64,000 bases of DNA from an uncultured Paludibaculum sp. Lineage in GTDB: Bacteria > Acidobacteriota > Terriglobia > Bryobacterales > Bryobacteraceae. Position 1 is the first letter of the stretch; every line of letters starts with the position of its first letter. The stretch lies in NCBI RefSeq assembly GCF_963665245.1, contig NZ_OY762267.1, forward strand, positions 4,312,001 through 4,376,000. The letters are read 5' to 3'. Positions 7,722-16,357 of this stretch are shown one piece after another. The notes under the pieces were generated by a model that ran no database searches, was not told the DNA's origin, and worked only from the letters and a program-made list of their open reading frames with translations. The translations under genes and the position numbers were made by a program.

Positions 7722-10559
7722 CTAATGCCGTTCGATCATCCAGGCGTTGGCGGCCACGATGCGGTCGAGGTACGCCACGCGCCGCCCGTCCGGCGACGGC
7801 ACGGCCCAACCCTGGATGTCTCCGATCAGGTGCCGGCGGCCGTCCAGATAGACGTAGTACAGGTGCTTTCCGACGGTTGTGTTCACGCTGACGAACCATC
7901 CGGTGCCGTCGGCCGACCAGGTCAGCCCCGACAGGTCCGAAAGGCCCTTGAGTTCCACCGTCCACTCCGCCGGTTCGTGCGCCTTGTGGTCGAGCCGGAC
8001 CAGGCGGATCGTCGCTGAGCGGTTGTCGTGATTCGGCAGTGCTACCAGGGATCCGTCCGGCGAGACATCCCAATCGGCCAACACCCCCACCATCCACGGC
8101 GTGCGAGCCAATTCGGCGCCGATCCCCTTCTCGGGATCGAGCGCGTGGAAGGCGTAGTATTCACGGCCGATGCTCCGCCGGATCACACAGGGCTGCTGCG
8201 GGCCGATCCCACAGCGGAAGGTGTCTACAGGCGACCCCACCTGCACCTGTTCGGGCGTTCCACCACTCAGCGGCACGCGCATCACCGCATCCAGGCCCTT
8301 CGCTTCCTGGCCTTTCGGGGCGGTACTGTACAACATCCATTTGCCTTGGCCTGCCACCTGGGGCAGCACCTCCGCGCGCGCCGGGTGGTTCACTATGACG
8401 TCCGGCAGGCGCTGGTCCGCCCGCTGCTTGAAGATATCCCAGTTGCCGCTGCGATCGGACTCGAAGATCACGGCCGCGTTATCCGGAGTCCAGGCATGCG
8501 GGAAGTTCAAACGGTCGTCCAGGGTCAGCCGGCGCGATTTCGAGAAGGACGGTGGCGCACCCGAGTAGTCGGCCACATACACCGCCGGCGCATTGTTGCG
8601 CAGCACGAACATGATGCGGTTCCCGTCTGCCGTGCAGGAGATGCCGCTCAGCTGGCCGCGGAAGCTCTCTTCCATGCCCTGGATCTCATGGGCGGAGCCG
8701 TGGATGACGCCTGTTCTGGGATTCGTGTGGATCTCCCAGACCGCGCTGCGTGAATCCGATCCCCGATCCATCTTGAGCAACAGCACCGTCCCGTCCTTCA
8801 GGGCCACCGCCGAATCGGCCCACATCTCCGGCATGCTGCTCACTACTTTGCCGGTATCCAGGTCCAGCACCTCCAGGCTTCTGCGGTAGTACCGGTCCAC
8901 CACCACATTGCCGAGATCCTGGTCCGTCGCGTAGTGCCGGCGCTGGAAGATCAGGTGGCGGCCATCGGCGGCCCAGCAGACGAACGTAAAGGTGTCGCTG
9001 GCCGGGCTGGAGAGCACCTTGCGCGGCCGCTCGCCGCTGATGTTCGTGACCCAGATCTCAGACCAGTCCTCGCTGAGCGACGCCAGTTGGGTTCCGTCGA
9101 ACGAGGGCACGCCCGCCCGTGCCTCCTCCCGCAACAGCCGCGGAGCCATGCCCGTAATGGAGACCGCCCACACACTGGGCTGGTTGGTGGTGGTGGAAAA
9201 GCCGCTGACCGCCAGTCTCGTGCCATCGGGAAACCAGGCCATCCGGTCGGCCAGAAAGCTCTCGGGCTGGCGCAGGGTGACCGTCTCCCCGCTTTGGCTG
9301 GACCTCAGAAAGACGCCGTCCACATTGGAGTAGGCGGCAAAACGGCCATCCGGGGAAATCGCCGCCGCGGTGGCGTGGTTTTCCGCCACCAGGGTGGTCA
9401 CCTGCTGCAGCACCGCCGCCGGGACCTTGGGATTCCACCGCCACATAAACACGCCGGCGGCTGCGGCGAGTGCCAGGGCGGCCGCGATCCCGCCCACCCA
9501 CGGGGCGGCCCGCCTCGACCGCCTCATCAGCAGTTGAGGGGGGGGCCAGTTGGGATCCGACCCCTTGCGGAGGGCGGAAAAAGCAGCGGCGACCTTCTCG
9601 GCATCCGGCCGGGCGGACGGCTCCGTGGCCAGCATCCGCAGGACGAGTGTATCCAGCTCCTTGGGTATCTCCGGGTTCCACGCCGAAGGCGGCCGCACCT
9701 CCGGGCTGCGCATGGCCGCCGCGCTTGCAACACCCGCTTCACCCGAGCTGAAAGGCTGTCGCGCGCAGAGCTCGTGAAGGACGATCCCCAGCGAAAAGAT
9801 GTCCGTGGCCCCGGTCAGGTTCTCACCCCGGCACTGTTCGGGCGACATGTAGCGCCAGGTGCCTACAGGCAGGCCCGGCGCCGAGACCCAGATGCCGGAG
9901 CGGTTCTCCGCCTCGATCCACCGCGCCAGGCCGAAGTCCATCACCTTCACCCGCCCGTCGGGACGGACGATGATGTTCTCCGGTTTGATGTCCCGGTGAA
10001 TGATGCCGGCCGCATGGGCGGCCGCCAGCGCATTGGCAATCTGCTCTCCAATGTCCAGCAGGCGTCCGATCTCCAGCTTCTCCTGCCGCAGTTCACGCAG
10101 CGTCTTGCCCTCGACCAGCTCCATGACGATCGCCAGGCTCGATTCCGTCCGGATCACCTCGTAGATCGTGACGATATTCGGATGGTTCAGCATGGAGGCC
10201 GTCCGCCCCTCACGGATGAACCTCTCCACGGCGCCATCCACCATGCTAGCTTCCTGCCTCAGGAATTTGAGCGCGACCGGACGGCGCAGTTCCGTGTCCG
10301 TCGCCGCGTAGACATCGCCCATCCCACCGCTGCCCAGGTGCCCGGTGACCACAAAGTGGCTGATCGTGCTGCCGTGCTGTACCGCGGTCTGCGTGGGTGG
10401 GTCAAACTCTTCCAGCAGGGTGAGTGCTTGTTGGATCACCACCGGCTCGTGACCACAGGCATCCAGGAACCGGCGTCGCTCCGCCGCGGGGACTTCCGCC
10501 GCCGCGTGCGCAAGCTCGAAAGCAGCCTTCCATTGCTCTTCGTTTAGTTTCTGGCCCAT
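7722..10559 (-). CDS. Transmembrane Ser/Thr protein kinase with beta-propeller sensor
   Basis: A 945-residue Hanks-type kinase receptor. The kinase domain (about 68-330) has the Gly loop GHLGSGGMGDVY, Lys98 in VALKF, the catalytic HRDIKPEN at 188-195 and DFGLARW at 208. A single membrane segment (about 353-373) follows, then a large extracytoplasmic region of TolB/PD40-type blades (ISPDGRFAAYSN, SFDGTQLASLSED, WTPDNAAVIFESDRSG, VSPDGSLVALPN). The first 65 residues carry a helical segment common to this acidobacterial family. A close paralogue lies at 12127-14958, and the two flank the LssY-C gene. The ligand and phosphorylation targets are unknown. None of the TGATCA motifs points at this gene. 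Confidence 0.93.
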   Translation of the reverse strand: MGQKLNEEQWKAAFELAHAAAEVPAAERRRFLDACGHEPVVIQQALTLLEEFDPPTQTAVQHGSTISHFVVTGHLGSGGMGDVYAATDTELRRPVALKFLRQEASMVDGAVERFIREGRTASMLNHPNIVTIYEVIRTESSLAIVMELVEGKTLRELRQEKLEIGRLLDIGEQIANALAAAHAAGIIHRDIKPENIIVRPDGRVKVMDFGLARWIEAENRSGIWVSAPGLPVGTWRYMSPEQCRGENLTGATDIFSLGIVLHELCARQPFSSGEAGVASAAAMRSPEVRPPSAWNPEIPKELDTLVLRMLATEPSARPDAEKVAAAFSALRKGSDPNWPPPQLLMRRSRRAAPWVGGIAAALALAAAAGVFMWRWNPKVPAAVLQQVTTLVAENHATAAAISPDGRFAAYSNVDGVFLRSSQSGETVTLRQPESFLADRMAWFPDGTRLAVSGFSTTTNQPSVWAVSITGMAPRLLREEARAGVPSFDGTQLASLSEDWSEIWVTNISGERPRKVLSSPASDTFTFVCWAADGRHLIFQRRHYATDQDLGNVVVDRYYRRSLEVLDLDTGKVVSSMPEMWADSAVALKDGTVLLLKMDRGSDSRSAVWEIHTNPRTGVIHGSAHEIQGMEESFRGQLSGISCTADGNRIMFVLRNNAPAVYVADYSGAPPSFSKSRRLTLDDRLNFPHAWTPDNAAVIFESDRSGNWDIFKQRADQRLPDVIVNHPARAEVLPQVAGQGKWMLYSTAPKGQEAKGLDAVMRVPLSGGTPEQVQVGSPVDTFRCGIGPQQPCVIRRSIGREYYAFHALDPEKGIGAELARTPWMVGVLADWDVSPDGSLVALPNHDNRSATIRLVRLDHKAHEPAEWTVELKGLSDLSGLTWSADGTGWFVSVNTTVGKHLYYVYLDGRRHLIGDIQGWAVPSPDGRRVAYLDRIVAANAWMIERH

Positions 10560-10710
10560 GTGTTGCAGGCAGGGTGCCAGGTGCGACGCGCGTACATCCA
10601 GGAACTGCCTTGGATTGCGCCGTCAGCCCAGGCTCCAACTAAATCACGATAGCAGTTTCGTTATTGGCCTCAAATGTGCCAAAACGAGTTCCATAAGGAT
10701 GAACCTAAAT

Positions 10711-10739
10711 TGATCACTTCTCCTGGCCTGCTCTCCACT
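10711..10739 (+). promoter_or_regulatory. TGATCA/CCACT two-part motif upstream of the LssY-C gene
   Basis: TGATCACTTC is followed after an 18-nt spacer by CCACTT, 24 nt before the ATG at 10763. The plus-strand orientation fits that gene, not the divergent kinase at 10559. Confidence 0.55.
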
Positions 10740-10762
10740 TATCAAAGTGAAGGCTTGTCATC

Positions 10763-12130
10763 ATGAATGTCGATCCCACACGCGGAATGGCTCAAGGGCC
10801 CTCGAGTCATCCCCGGCGCGCCACCGCCCGCCTCGACCCGCCCCGTTTCGAAGACGCGACCGACGGTCCAGGTGTCCCGCTCCCGAAGCCCGCCGTCTTG
10901 TCTATGAGGCGATCGCGCCTCGTCCGGTGGGTTTTCCTGCTAGCGCTGGTGGCATTCGTCATCCTGGAAAGCCATGCGCAAAGCGAGCCACTGGCCCCCG
11001 CGGCCCAGCCGCTGTGGGTCCGGCTCGAATCATCGGTGAACTCGGCCCACCCGGGCGCTGAGGTGCAGGCGGTGGTGTTGCGTCCGTTCCCGGCAGGGGA
11101 CGGGCGGGGTATCCCCATGGGCAGCCAGTTGATGGGCCGGTCCGTGACGGAAGCCCCGAAGACACGCACCAGGCTGCAATTGCAGTTCGACCGGGTCCGG
11201 ATCGGCGCTCGCGACTTCCCGATCTCCGCCCGGGTGCTGGATGTGGACAACGCCCGCGAGACCGTGGAAAAGGATGGAACCATCGTCGCCCTGCAGCCGC
11301 TGCGCAAGCGGCCCGGCACCGTGGAAGCGGTGCTCCTCGCGGCGGCCTACGCTCACCCGGCCCTGCTGGTGTCGCTGGAGACGACGAAATACGTCGTGCG
11401 CGAGGTCGACCGCCCGGAGGTCCACTATCCGGCCGGCGTCAACCTGTCGCTGGCACTCGAGTCCTCCCCGCCCTTGACCGCGCTCCCGCGGTTACCCGGC
11501 TCCGATGCCTCGCTGCCGCCCGACGCCGCTGCCATCCTCAACGAACTCCCCAATCGGACCGAGGCCAAACACCTCTCGGCGCCGTCCGATTGGATCAATC
11601 TCGCCTTCGTGGGCAGCCGGGACGATCTAGCACACGCGTTCCGGCAGGCGGGTTGGCATACCGCCGCCCACCTCTCGCTGGAGTCGGGCACCCGTACATT
11701 CCTGGCCGTGGCCGCCCACCACTCCTACCAACGCGCTCCCGTCTCCACCCTTCTGGTCGGCGGCAGGGAGCCGGACCTCGTATTCCAGAAGCAGAACAAT
11801 ACTTTCGCCAAGCGGGATCACATCCGTATCTGGTCCAGCGGGAAGGACTGGCGCGGCCGGCCCATCTGGATTGCCGCCGCCACGCACGACATCGGCATCG
11901 AGTTCTCCACCAAGGCCCGCACGTTCTCCCATAAGGTGGACTCGAACGTCGACGACGAACGCAGCAAAGTGATCTTTGATCTCCGGTTTGCCCGGCAGGT
12001 AGACTCCGTATCCTATCTGGTCCGCCCCACTGTTCCTCGTGAGAGCACCAATGGAACCGGCGACCGCATCCGGACCGACGGCCGGATGGCCTTGGTCGAG
12101 CTAACCCCGGCCGTCAAGCCGCAAGGCTAG
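10763..12130 (+). CDS. LssY C-terminal-domain membrane-anchored protein
   Basis: A 455-residue protein with one N-terminal membrane segment (about residues 53-70, WVFLLALVAFVILE) after a basic cytoplasmic stretch. The middle (about 80-240) is predicted beta-rich and periplasmic, resembling a conjugation/secretion-channel type fold (AVVLRPFPAGDGRGIPMGSQLMG), but this is only a likeness. The C-terminal part (about 275-430) resembles the LssY-C domain: DWINLAFVGSRDDLAHAFRQAGW, then a conserved HDIGIEFS segment. It lies between two divergent or convergent kinase genes and its 3' end overlaps the end of the second kinase gene. Its role is unknown. Start sites at 10763 or internal Met codons are possible. 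Confidence 0.75.
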   Translation: MNVDPTRGMAQGPSSHPRRATARLDPPRFEDATDGPGVPLPKPAVLSMRRSRLVRWVFLLALVAFVILESHAQSEPLAPAAQPLWVRLESSVNSAHPGAEVQAVVLRPFPAGDGRGIPMGSQLMGRSVTEAPKTRTRLQLQFDRVRIGARDFPISARVLDVDNARETVEKDGTIVALQPLRKRPGTVEAVLLAAAYAHPALLVSLETTKYVVREVDRPEVHYPAGVNLSLALESSPPLTALPRLPGSDASLPPDAAAILNELPNRTEAKHLSAPSDWINLAFVGSRDDLAHAFRQAGWHTAAHLSLESGTRTFLAVAAHHSYQRAPVSTLLVGGREPDLVFQKQNNTFAKRDHIRIWSSGKDWRGRPIWIAAATHDIGIEFSTKARTFSHKVDSNVDDERSKVIFDLRFARQVDSVSYLVRPTVPRESTNGTGDRIRTDGRMALVELTPAVKPQG

Positions 12131-14958
12131 CGGAACTTGACCTTCCAGACATTCGCCGCGACAATATGATCGACAAACGCCACTCTACGGCCGTTCGGAG
12201 CCTGGACCACCGCCTGCAGGTTGCCCAATGGAGCGACCCGGCCGCTGGGATAGGCGAATACCGTCCGAACCCCAACCGTCGTCGTCAGGCTGAGAAACCA
12301 ACCGGAAGCATCCACGGCCCAGGTCAAGCCCTTGAGGTCCGCGATGCCGGGCAGTTCCACCTCCCGCTCGGCGTCGCCGGGCGTCAGCGCCACCAGCCGG
12401 ATCCGGGCGGACTTCGCGTCGTGATTCGGCATGGCGACCCAGCGTCCATCCGGCGAGACATCCCAGTCGCCGAGGATGCCCGGCATCCAGGCGGTACGCG
12501 CGATCTCGCGACCCGCGCCCCGTTCCGGATCCAACTCATAGAAGAGGTAGGACTTCTGCCCTTCCGTTCTCCGCAGGACACATCGGCCGGCGGTACCGGA
12601 CGCGCAGCGAAACTCGCCCAGCGGCCCATTCAATGGCACCTCCACCGGCAGCCCGCCGGTCAGGGGAACCCTCATCAGCCGGTCGATCTTGCCACTGCTG
12701 TTGCCGGAGCCCGTGGCATACAGAACGGTCCGGCCGCCGGGTGCGAGTTGCGGCAGAACCTCCGCCCGGCGCGCCTCGGCCACCACCGCCTCCGGTTCCG
12801 CGCTGTCGACCCTTTGCCTGAATACATCCCAGGACGTATTGCGTTCGGAATCGAAGACCACCTGGAGGCTGTCGGGGGTCCAGGCATGAGGAAAACTTCG
12901 CCCGCGATCCAGGGTCAGGCGCTGGATATGGGTGAGGCGTGGCGGTGAAGGGTCGAAGTCGGCGGTGTAGATGGCATGTTCGTCGGTTGCCTGCAGCATG
13001 GTGGCCACATCGCCGCTGTCGGTGCTGGTCAAGCCGGCCAGGTAGCCGCCGTACTCTCGCTCCGGCCCGCCGAGGTGGAGTGGCTCACCTTGAATGATGC
13101 CCAACTCCGGCTGCGTTCGGATCTCCCACAGCTCCTTTGCATAATACGAGCCTGGTGAGGAGTAGCGCAGGAACCGGAGGCGGCCGTCCGGCAGCATGGC
13201 CGCCGACTCAATCCACAACTCGGGCACCTTGCTCACCACCCGGCGAGTCCGGAGATCGAACGACTCCAGGCTTCGCTGGAAGTACCGGTCGAAGCTGCCA
13301 GAGCCCAGATCGCGAGTGGAGGGGGACCGGCGCTGGAACAGCACGCAGCGCCCGTTCGGGGACCAAAGAAGGACCGGAAAGCTGTCGCCGGCGCCCCCTT
13401 GCAGTGCTTTCTCCGCCTGTTGCCCGTCGGCTCGCGACACCCAGATCTCAGAGCCGTCTTCGCTGGCGAACGCAAGCTGGCTACCATCCAGTGAGGGCAC
13501 GCCGCCCCGGGCGCCCTGCCGCAGCAGGCGCGGTGGCGTATCCGTGACGGACACCTGCCAGATCGCGGACTGGTTCCGTGTCGCCGAAAAGCCGCTGACG
13601 GCCATTCGCGCATGATCCGGATACCAGGCGATGTGGTCCACGACGAAATCGGCCGGAACCTGCAGTTGCTGGGTATCGCCCGAACTCAGGATCCGTAGGC
13701 TGATCCCCTGCGAGTTCGCGAAGGCCAGGAATCGCCCATCCCCCGAGATCGCGGCGGCTGTGGCCCGATTGGACGGCAGCAGTTTGGTCAGTGCGTCGGC
13801 TAGTTCAATCACCGGAGTCGTGGGGCGTGTCCTCCAATAGGCAACTCCACCCAACCCGGCCAAACCGAGCACACTGGCAACCCAGATCGCGGCCTTCCAC
13901 AGGCGGCGTCGACGGACGGGCTCCCTTACTCCGGATCCGCTGGATGAACTAGAGCCCCGCAGCTCTTCCAGAATCGACTCCACCGCCGCTCCCACTTCCT
14001 CAGCCGTCGGCCGGGCCGTGGGCGGCTTCGCCATCATGGCCTCGATCAGCGCGTAGAGGGCGGGTGGCAGTCCGGGTGTCCGGTCACGCAGCGCCGGCGG
14101 CTTGTCGTTCACAATCGACCACATCGTCCGGATCGGCGATATCTCGGGGAACGGATGCTGCCCGGCCAACAGTTCGTAGAGCACGGTGCCGAAGGAATAA
14201 ATGTCGCTGGCCGGAGTCAGCCCGGCACCGTCGCACTGCTCGGGCGACATGTACCGGAACGTTCCCGCCCACAGCCCGGCCGACGAGACACTCTTCAACG
14301 GATCGTCGGTGACCGTGCGGGCCAGCCCGAAATCGAGAACTTTCACCTGGCCATCCGGGCGCACAATCACATTCTCCGGCTTGATGTCGCGGTGAATGAT
14401 GCCCGCGCTGTGCGCTGCCCCCAGCGCCGCGGCTATCTGCCGCGCCGTTCTCAGGCACGCCACGGCACTCATTGGACTTGCTGCCAGGACCCGCAGCGAA
14501 TCCCCGGCGACGAACTCCATGACGATGGCGACGGTCTGCCTGGTGTCGACCACCTCGTAGATGGTGACAATATTCGGATGATTCAGCGACGAAGCCGTTC
14601 GGGCCTCGCGGATCATCGGCTCCGCCCGCTGCCCGGCCTGGGCCTGGTCTGGGGTGAGGACCTTGATCGCGACCGTGCGATTCAGCACATCGTCTACCGC
14701 GGAGAACACCTGGCCCATGCCGCCCTGTCCGATGCGGGCCAGGATGGTGAACCGGCCGATTCGCGAGCCCGGTTCCACAGCGGAATTTGCCGCCGGAGCA
14801 TGGAACTTCTGCGCCAGGTCGAGAACGCTGGAGACAATCGCCGGGTCCTCGCAGTGTGCCCGCAGAAACGACTCCCGCTGTTCACCGGAGATCTCCGCCA
14901 CCGCGTGCGCTAACTCGAGGATCCGCCGCCAGTTGTGCTCTTCTTTCGGTGCTGCCAT
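12127..14958 (-). CDS. Transmembrane Ser/Thr protein kinase with beta-propeller sensor (paralogue)
   Basis: A 943-residue paralogue of the kinase at 7722. It has the Gly loop ARIGQGGMGQVF, Lys99 in VAIKV, HRDIKPENVIV, DFGLART and the SPEQCDG activation segment. One membrane segment (AAIWVASVLGLAGLGGVAYW) is followed by TolB/PD40-like repeats (ISGDGRFLAFANS, WSPNGRCVLFQRR, WTPDSLQVVFDSERN, VSPDGRWVAMPNHD). The frame is open to 15072, but the ATG at 14958 (MAAPKEEHNW) aligns with the other kinase's start and is chosen. The last codons overlap the convergent LssY-C gene by 4 nt. It probably arose by local duplication. Confidence 0.92.
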   Translation of the reverse strand: MAAPKEEHNWRRILELAHAVAEISGEQRESFLRAHCEDPAIVSSVLDLAQKFHAPAANSAVEPGSRIGRFTILARIGQGGMGQVFSAVDDVLNRTVAIKVLTPDQAQAGQRAEPMIREARTASSLNHPNIVTIYEVVDTRQTVAIVMEFVAGDSLRVLAASPMSAVACLRTARQIAAALGAAHSAGIIHRDIKPENVIVRPDGQVKVLDFGLARTVTDDPLKSVSSAGLWAGTFRYMSPEQCDGAGLTPASDIYSFGTVLYELLAGQHPFPEISPIRTMWSIVNDKPPALRDRTPGLPPALYALIEAMMAKPPTARPTAEEVGAAVESILEELRGSSSSSGSGVREPVRRRRLWKAAIWVASVLGLAGLGGVAYWRTRPTTPVIELADALTKLLPSNRATAAAISGDGRFLAFANSQGISLRILSSGDTQQLQVPADFVVDHIAWYPDHARMAVSGFSATRNQSAIWQVSVTDTPPRLLRQGARGGVPSLDGSQLAFASEDGSEIWVSRADGQQAEKALQGGAGDSFPVLLWSPNGRCVLFQRRSPSTRDLGSGSFDRYFQRSLESFDLRTRRVVSKVPELWIESAAMLPDGRLRFLRYSSPGSYYAKELWEIRTQPELGIIQGEPLHLGGPEREYGGYLAGLTSTDSGDVATMLQATDEHAIYTADFDPSPPRLTHIQRLTLDRGRSFPHAWTPDSLQVVFDSERNTSWDVFRQRVDSAEPEAVVAEARRAEVLPQLAPGGRTVLYATGSGNSSGKIDRLMRVPLTGGLPVEVPLNGPLGEFRCASGTAGRCVLRRTEGQKSYLFYELDPERGAGREIARTAWMPGILGDWDVSPDGRWVAMPNHDAKSARIRLVALTPGDAEREVELPGIADLKGLTWAVDASGWFLSLTTTVGVRTVFAYPSGRVAPLGNLQAVVQAPNGRRVAFVDHIVAANVWKVKFR

Positions 14959-15096
14959 GGTGCCCGGCACGGCCGGCTTCGTTTGCGGATATCCCAACGA
15001 AAATGGAACGGCTCTGAGCCCGAAATATAGCACATGGTGCATCACCGTGTTCAGGAAGGCGCATGGCCACAAAACCGAAAAGTTCTATCGCCAGTG

Positions 15097-15124
15097 TGAT
15101 CACTTTGGAGTCCTTCCCGCCACT
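15097..15124 (+). promoter_or_regulatory. TGATCA/CCACT two-part motif
   Basis: TGATCACTTT is followed after 17 nt by CCACTT, 57 nt before the ATG of the small secreted protein at 15181. It reads towards that gene and away from the divergent kinase. Confidence 0.55.
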
Positions 15125-15180
15125 TGTTTGACAGGGCCGCCAAGGCTGCCCGATCTACCCATAGCGAGGACAAAACTTCA

Positions 15181-15468
15181 ATGAAAACACGCCTTCTTCT
15201 TTGGGGGCTGCTGGTAGCTGCCGCCGGCTTTGAGGCCGGCCGTCTGGCTGCACCTGCCTCACGCGTACGTGCCGATGACGAGATGCCTCAGGTTGACGTC
15301 CGGCCAGTGGGCGCCGGCACCAACCTGGTCGTCTACTACCCCACTCTCAAGAAGATGTTCTTCTATCAGCCCTTCGTCGGCCAGCCCACCTGGGGTTGCC
15401 AGTATGCCATCCAGCTCAGCACGCCAGGAGGGACGGTGGAAAGGAGCCAGTGCGGGTCAGACCAGTAA
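15181..15468 (+). CDS. Small secreted protein of unknown function
   Basis: A 95-residue product. The frame is open from 15124, but the ATG at 15181 starts a clear signal peptide (MKTRLLLWGLLVAAAGFEAG) and fits the motif placed upstream. The mature part is about 70 residues, with a Tyr/Phe-rich stretch (VVYYPTLKKMFFYQPF) and two Cys residues (in WGCQY and SQCGS) that could form a disulfide. I do not recognise the family. A lone transcription unit between a divergent kinase and the convergent MarC gene. Confidence 0.65.
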   Translation: MKTRLLLWGLLVAAAGFEAGRLAAPASRVRADDEMPQVDVRPVGAGTNLVVYYPTLKKMFFYQPFVGQPTWGCQYAIQLSTPGGTVERSQCGSDQ

Positions 15469-15530
15469 CTTGTTGTCGGGCACATCTGCGTTGTTGAACC
15501 CGGCTGACTGGATGGCGCGAAGTCCGCGAA

Positions 15531-16187
15531 CTACCGGCTGCGCAGCGCCACCGCCAGCCCGTTCCAGAGGATCTGCAATCCCAGGGCGAACAGGACGAAC
15601 GAGGAAAGCCGGTTCAGGATCTCCGTACCTGTAGTGCCCAGCAATTGTTCCAGCCGGTACGCATTGTGATACACGATCCACACCGCGATGGACAGCACCA
15701 CCATGCCTAAGGTGGACGCAATCATCATCTCAATGCCGTTGCTGTTCAGGTGGGCTCCCAGGCCGATCGCCGTTGAGATGGATTCCGGTCCCACGGTCAG
15801 GGGCAGCGTCAGCGGATAGAACGCCCGTGTCAGCGGGGCCTGCACCGGCGTCTCCTTCACCGCGGTGTCGTCGACCGGTTTCTCGTGCCGCAGGAGTTCC
15901 CAGCCCGTGTGTGCGATCACCATCCCGCCGGCCACCTGGACCACACTCAACGAGATTCCGAAGAAAGCCAGGATCTTCACACCCAGGAAGAGCGAGCTGA
16001 CCAGCAGGAGTAATCCGTACAGGGCAACCTTGCGGGCCAGGGTCTCCTGGATATCGCGAGGATATTGCCGCACGAACGCCTGGAAGATGGGGGCGCTGCC
16101 TACGGGGTTGACCAACGGCAGCAGCGCCACGAAAGAAACCGACGCAGCCTTGGCCAACTCCAGAAACAGCAGTTTGTCTTCCAGCAT
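15531..16187 (-). CDS. MarC-family (UPF0056) integral membrane protein
   Basis: A 218-residue polytopic membrane protein. The conserved N-terminal ALLPLVNPVGSAPIF signature of the MarC family lies near residues 21-35, and five to six hydrophobic segments follow, with the charged loop between segments 3 and 4 (LLRHEKPVDDTAVKETPVQ) typical of the family. The transport role is not established for the family; an earlier link to antibiotic resistance was not upheld, so no substrate is assigned. A minus-oriented TGATCA/CCCCCT motif at 16247-16275 sits 60 nt upstream. Confidence 0.9.
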   Translation of the reverse strand: MLEDKLLFLELAKAASVSFVALLPLVNPVGSAPIFQAFVRQYPRDIQETLARKVALYGLLLLVSSLFLGVKILAFFGISLSVVQVAGGMVIAHTGWELLRHEKPVDDTAVKETPVQAPLTRAFYPLTLPLTVGPESISTAIGLGAHLNSNGIEMMIASTLGMVVLSIAVWIVYHNAYRLEQLLGTTGTEILNRLSSFVLFALGLQILWNGLAVALRSR

Positions 16188-16246
16188 TTAGCGCCTCTCT
16201 GTCGCCCTCCACCCGGAACCGGCGGCGGCGAACCTTTCACATCAGG

Positions 16247-16275
16247 AGGGGGAGGAAGGCCCCAGGATCTGATCA
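16247..16275 (-). promoter_or_regulatory. TGATCA/CCCCCT two-part motif upstream of MarC
   Basis: Minus-strand TGATCAGAT is followed after 17 nt by CCCCCT. It is back-to-back with the plus-strand site at 16308, so the 170-nt gap between the divergent genes carries one motif for each direction. Confidence 0.5.
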
Positions 16276-16307
16276 CCCGAGCGCCCGGAAAAACAGAAGC
16301 CTGCGTC

Positions 16308-16335
16308 TGATCACTTCCGTCGCGCCACCGCCCCT
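16308..16335 (+). promoter_or_regulatory. TGATCA/CCCCT two-part motif
   Basis: TGATCACTTC is followed after 17 nt by CCCCTG, ending 22 nt before the ATG at 16358. It is the plus-strand partner of the divergent site at 16247-16275. Confidence 0.55.
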
Positions 16336-16357
16336 GAGTCAGTGGGAGTGCATCCAA

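Noticed and set aside
8934..10547. A 537-codon open frame on the plus strand
   Set aside because: It lies fully antisense to the kinase gene, has no recognisable domain and a composition typical of high-GC shadow frames.
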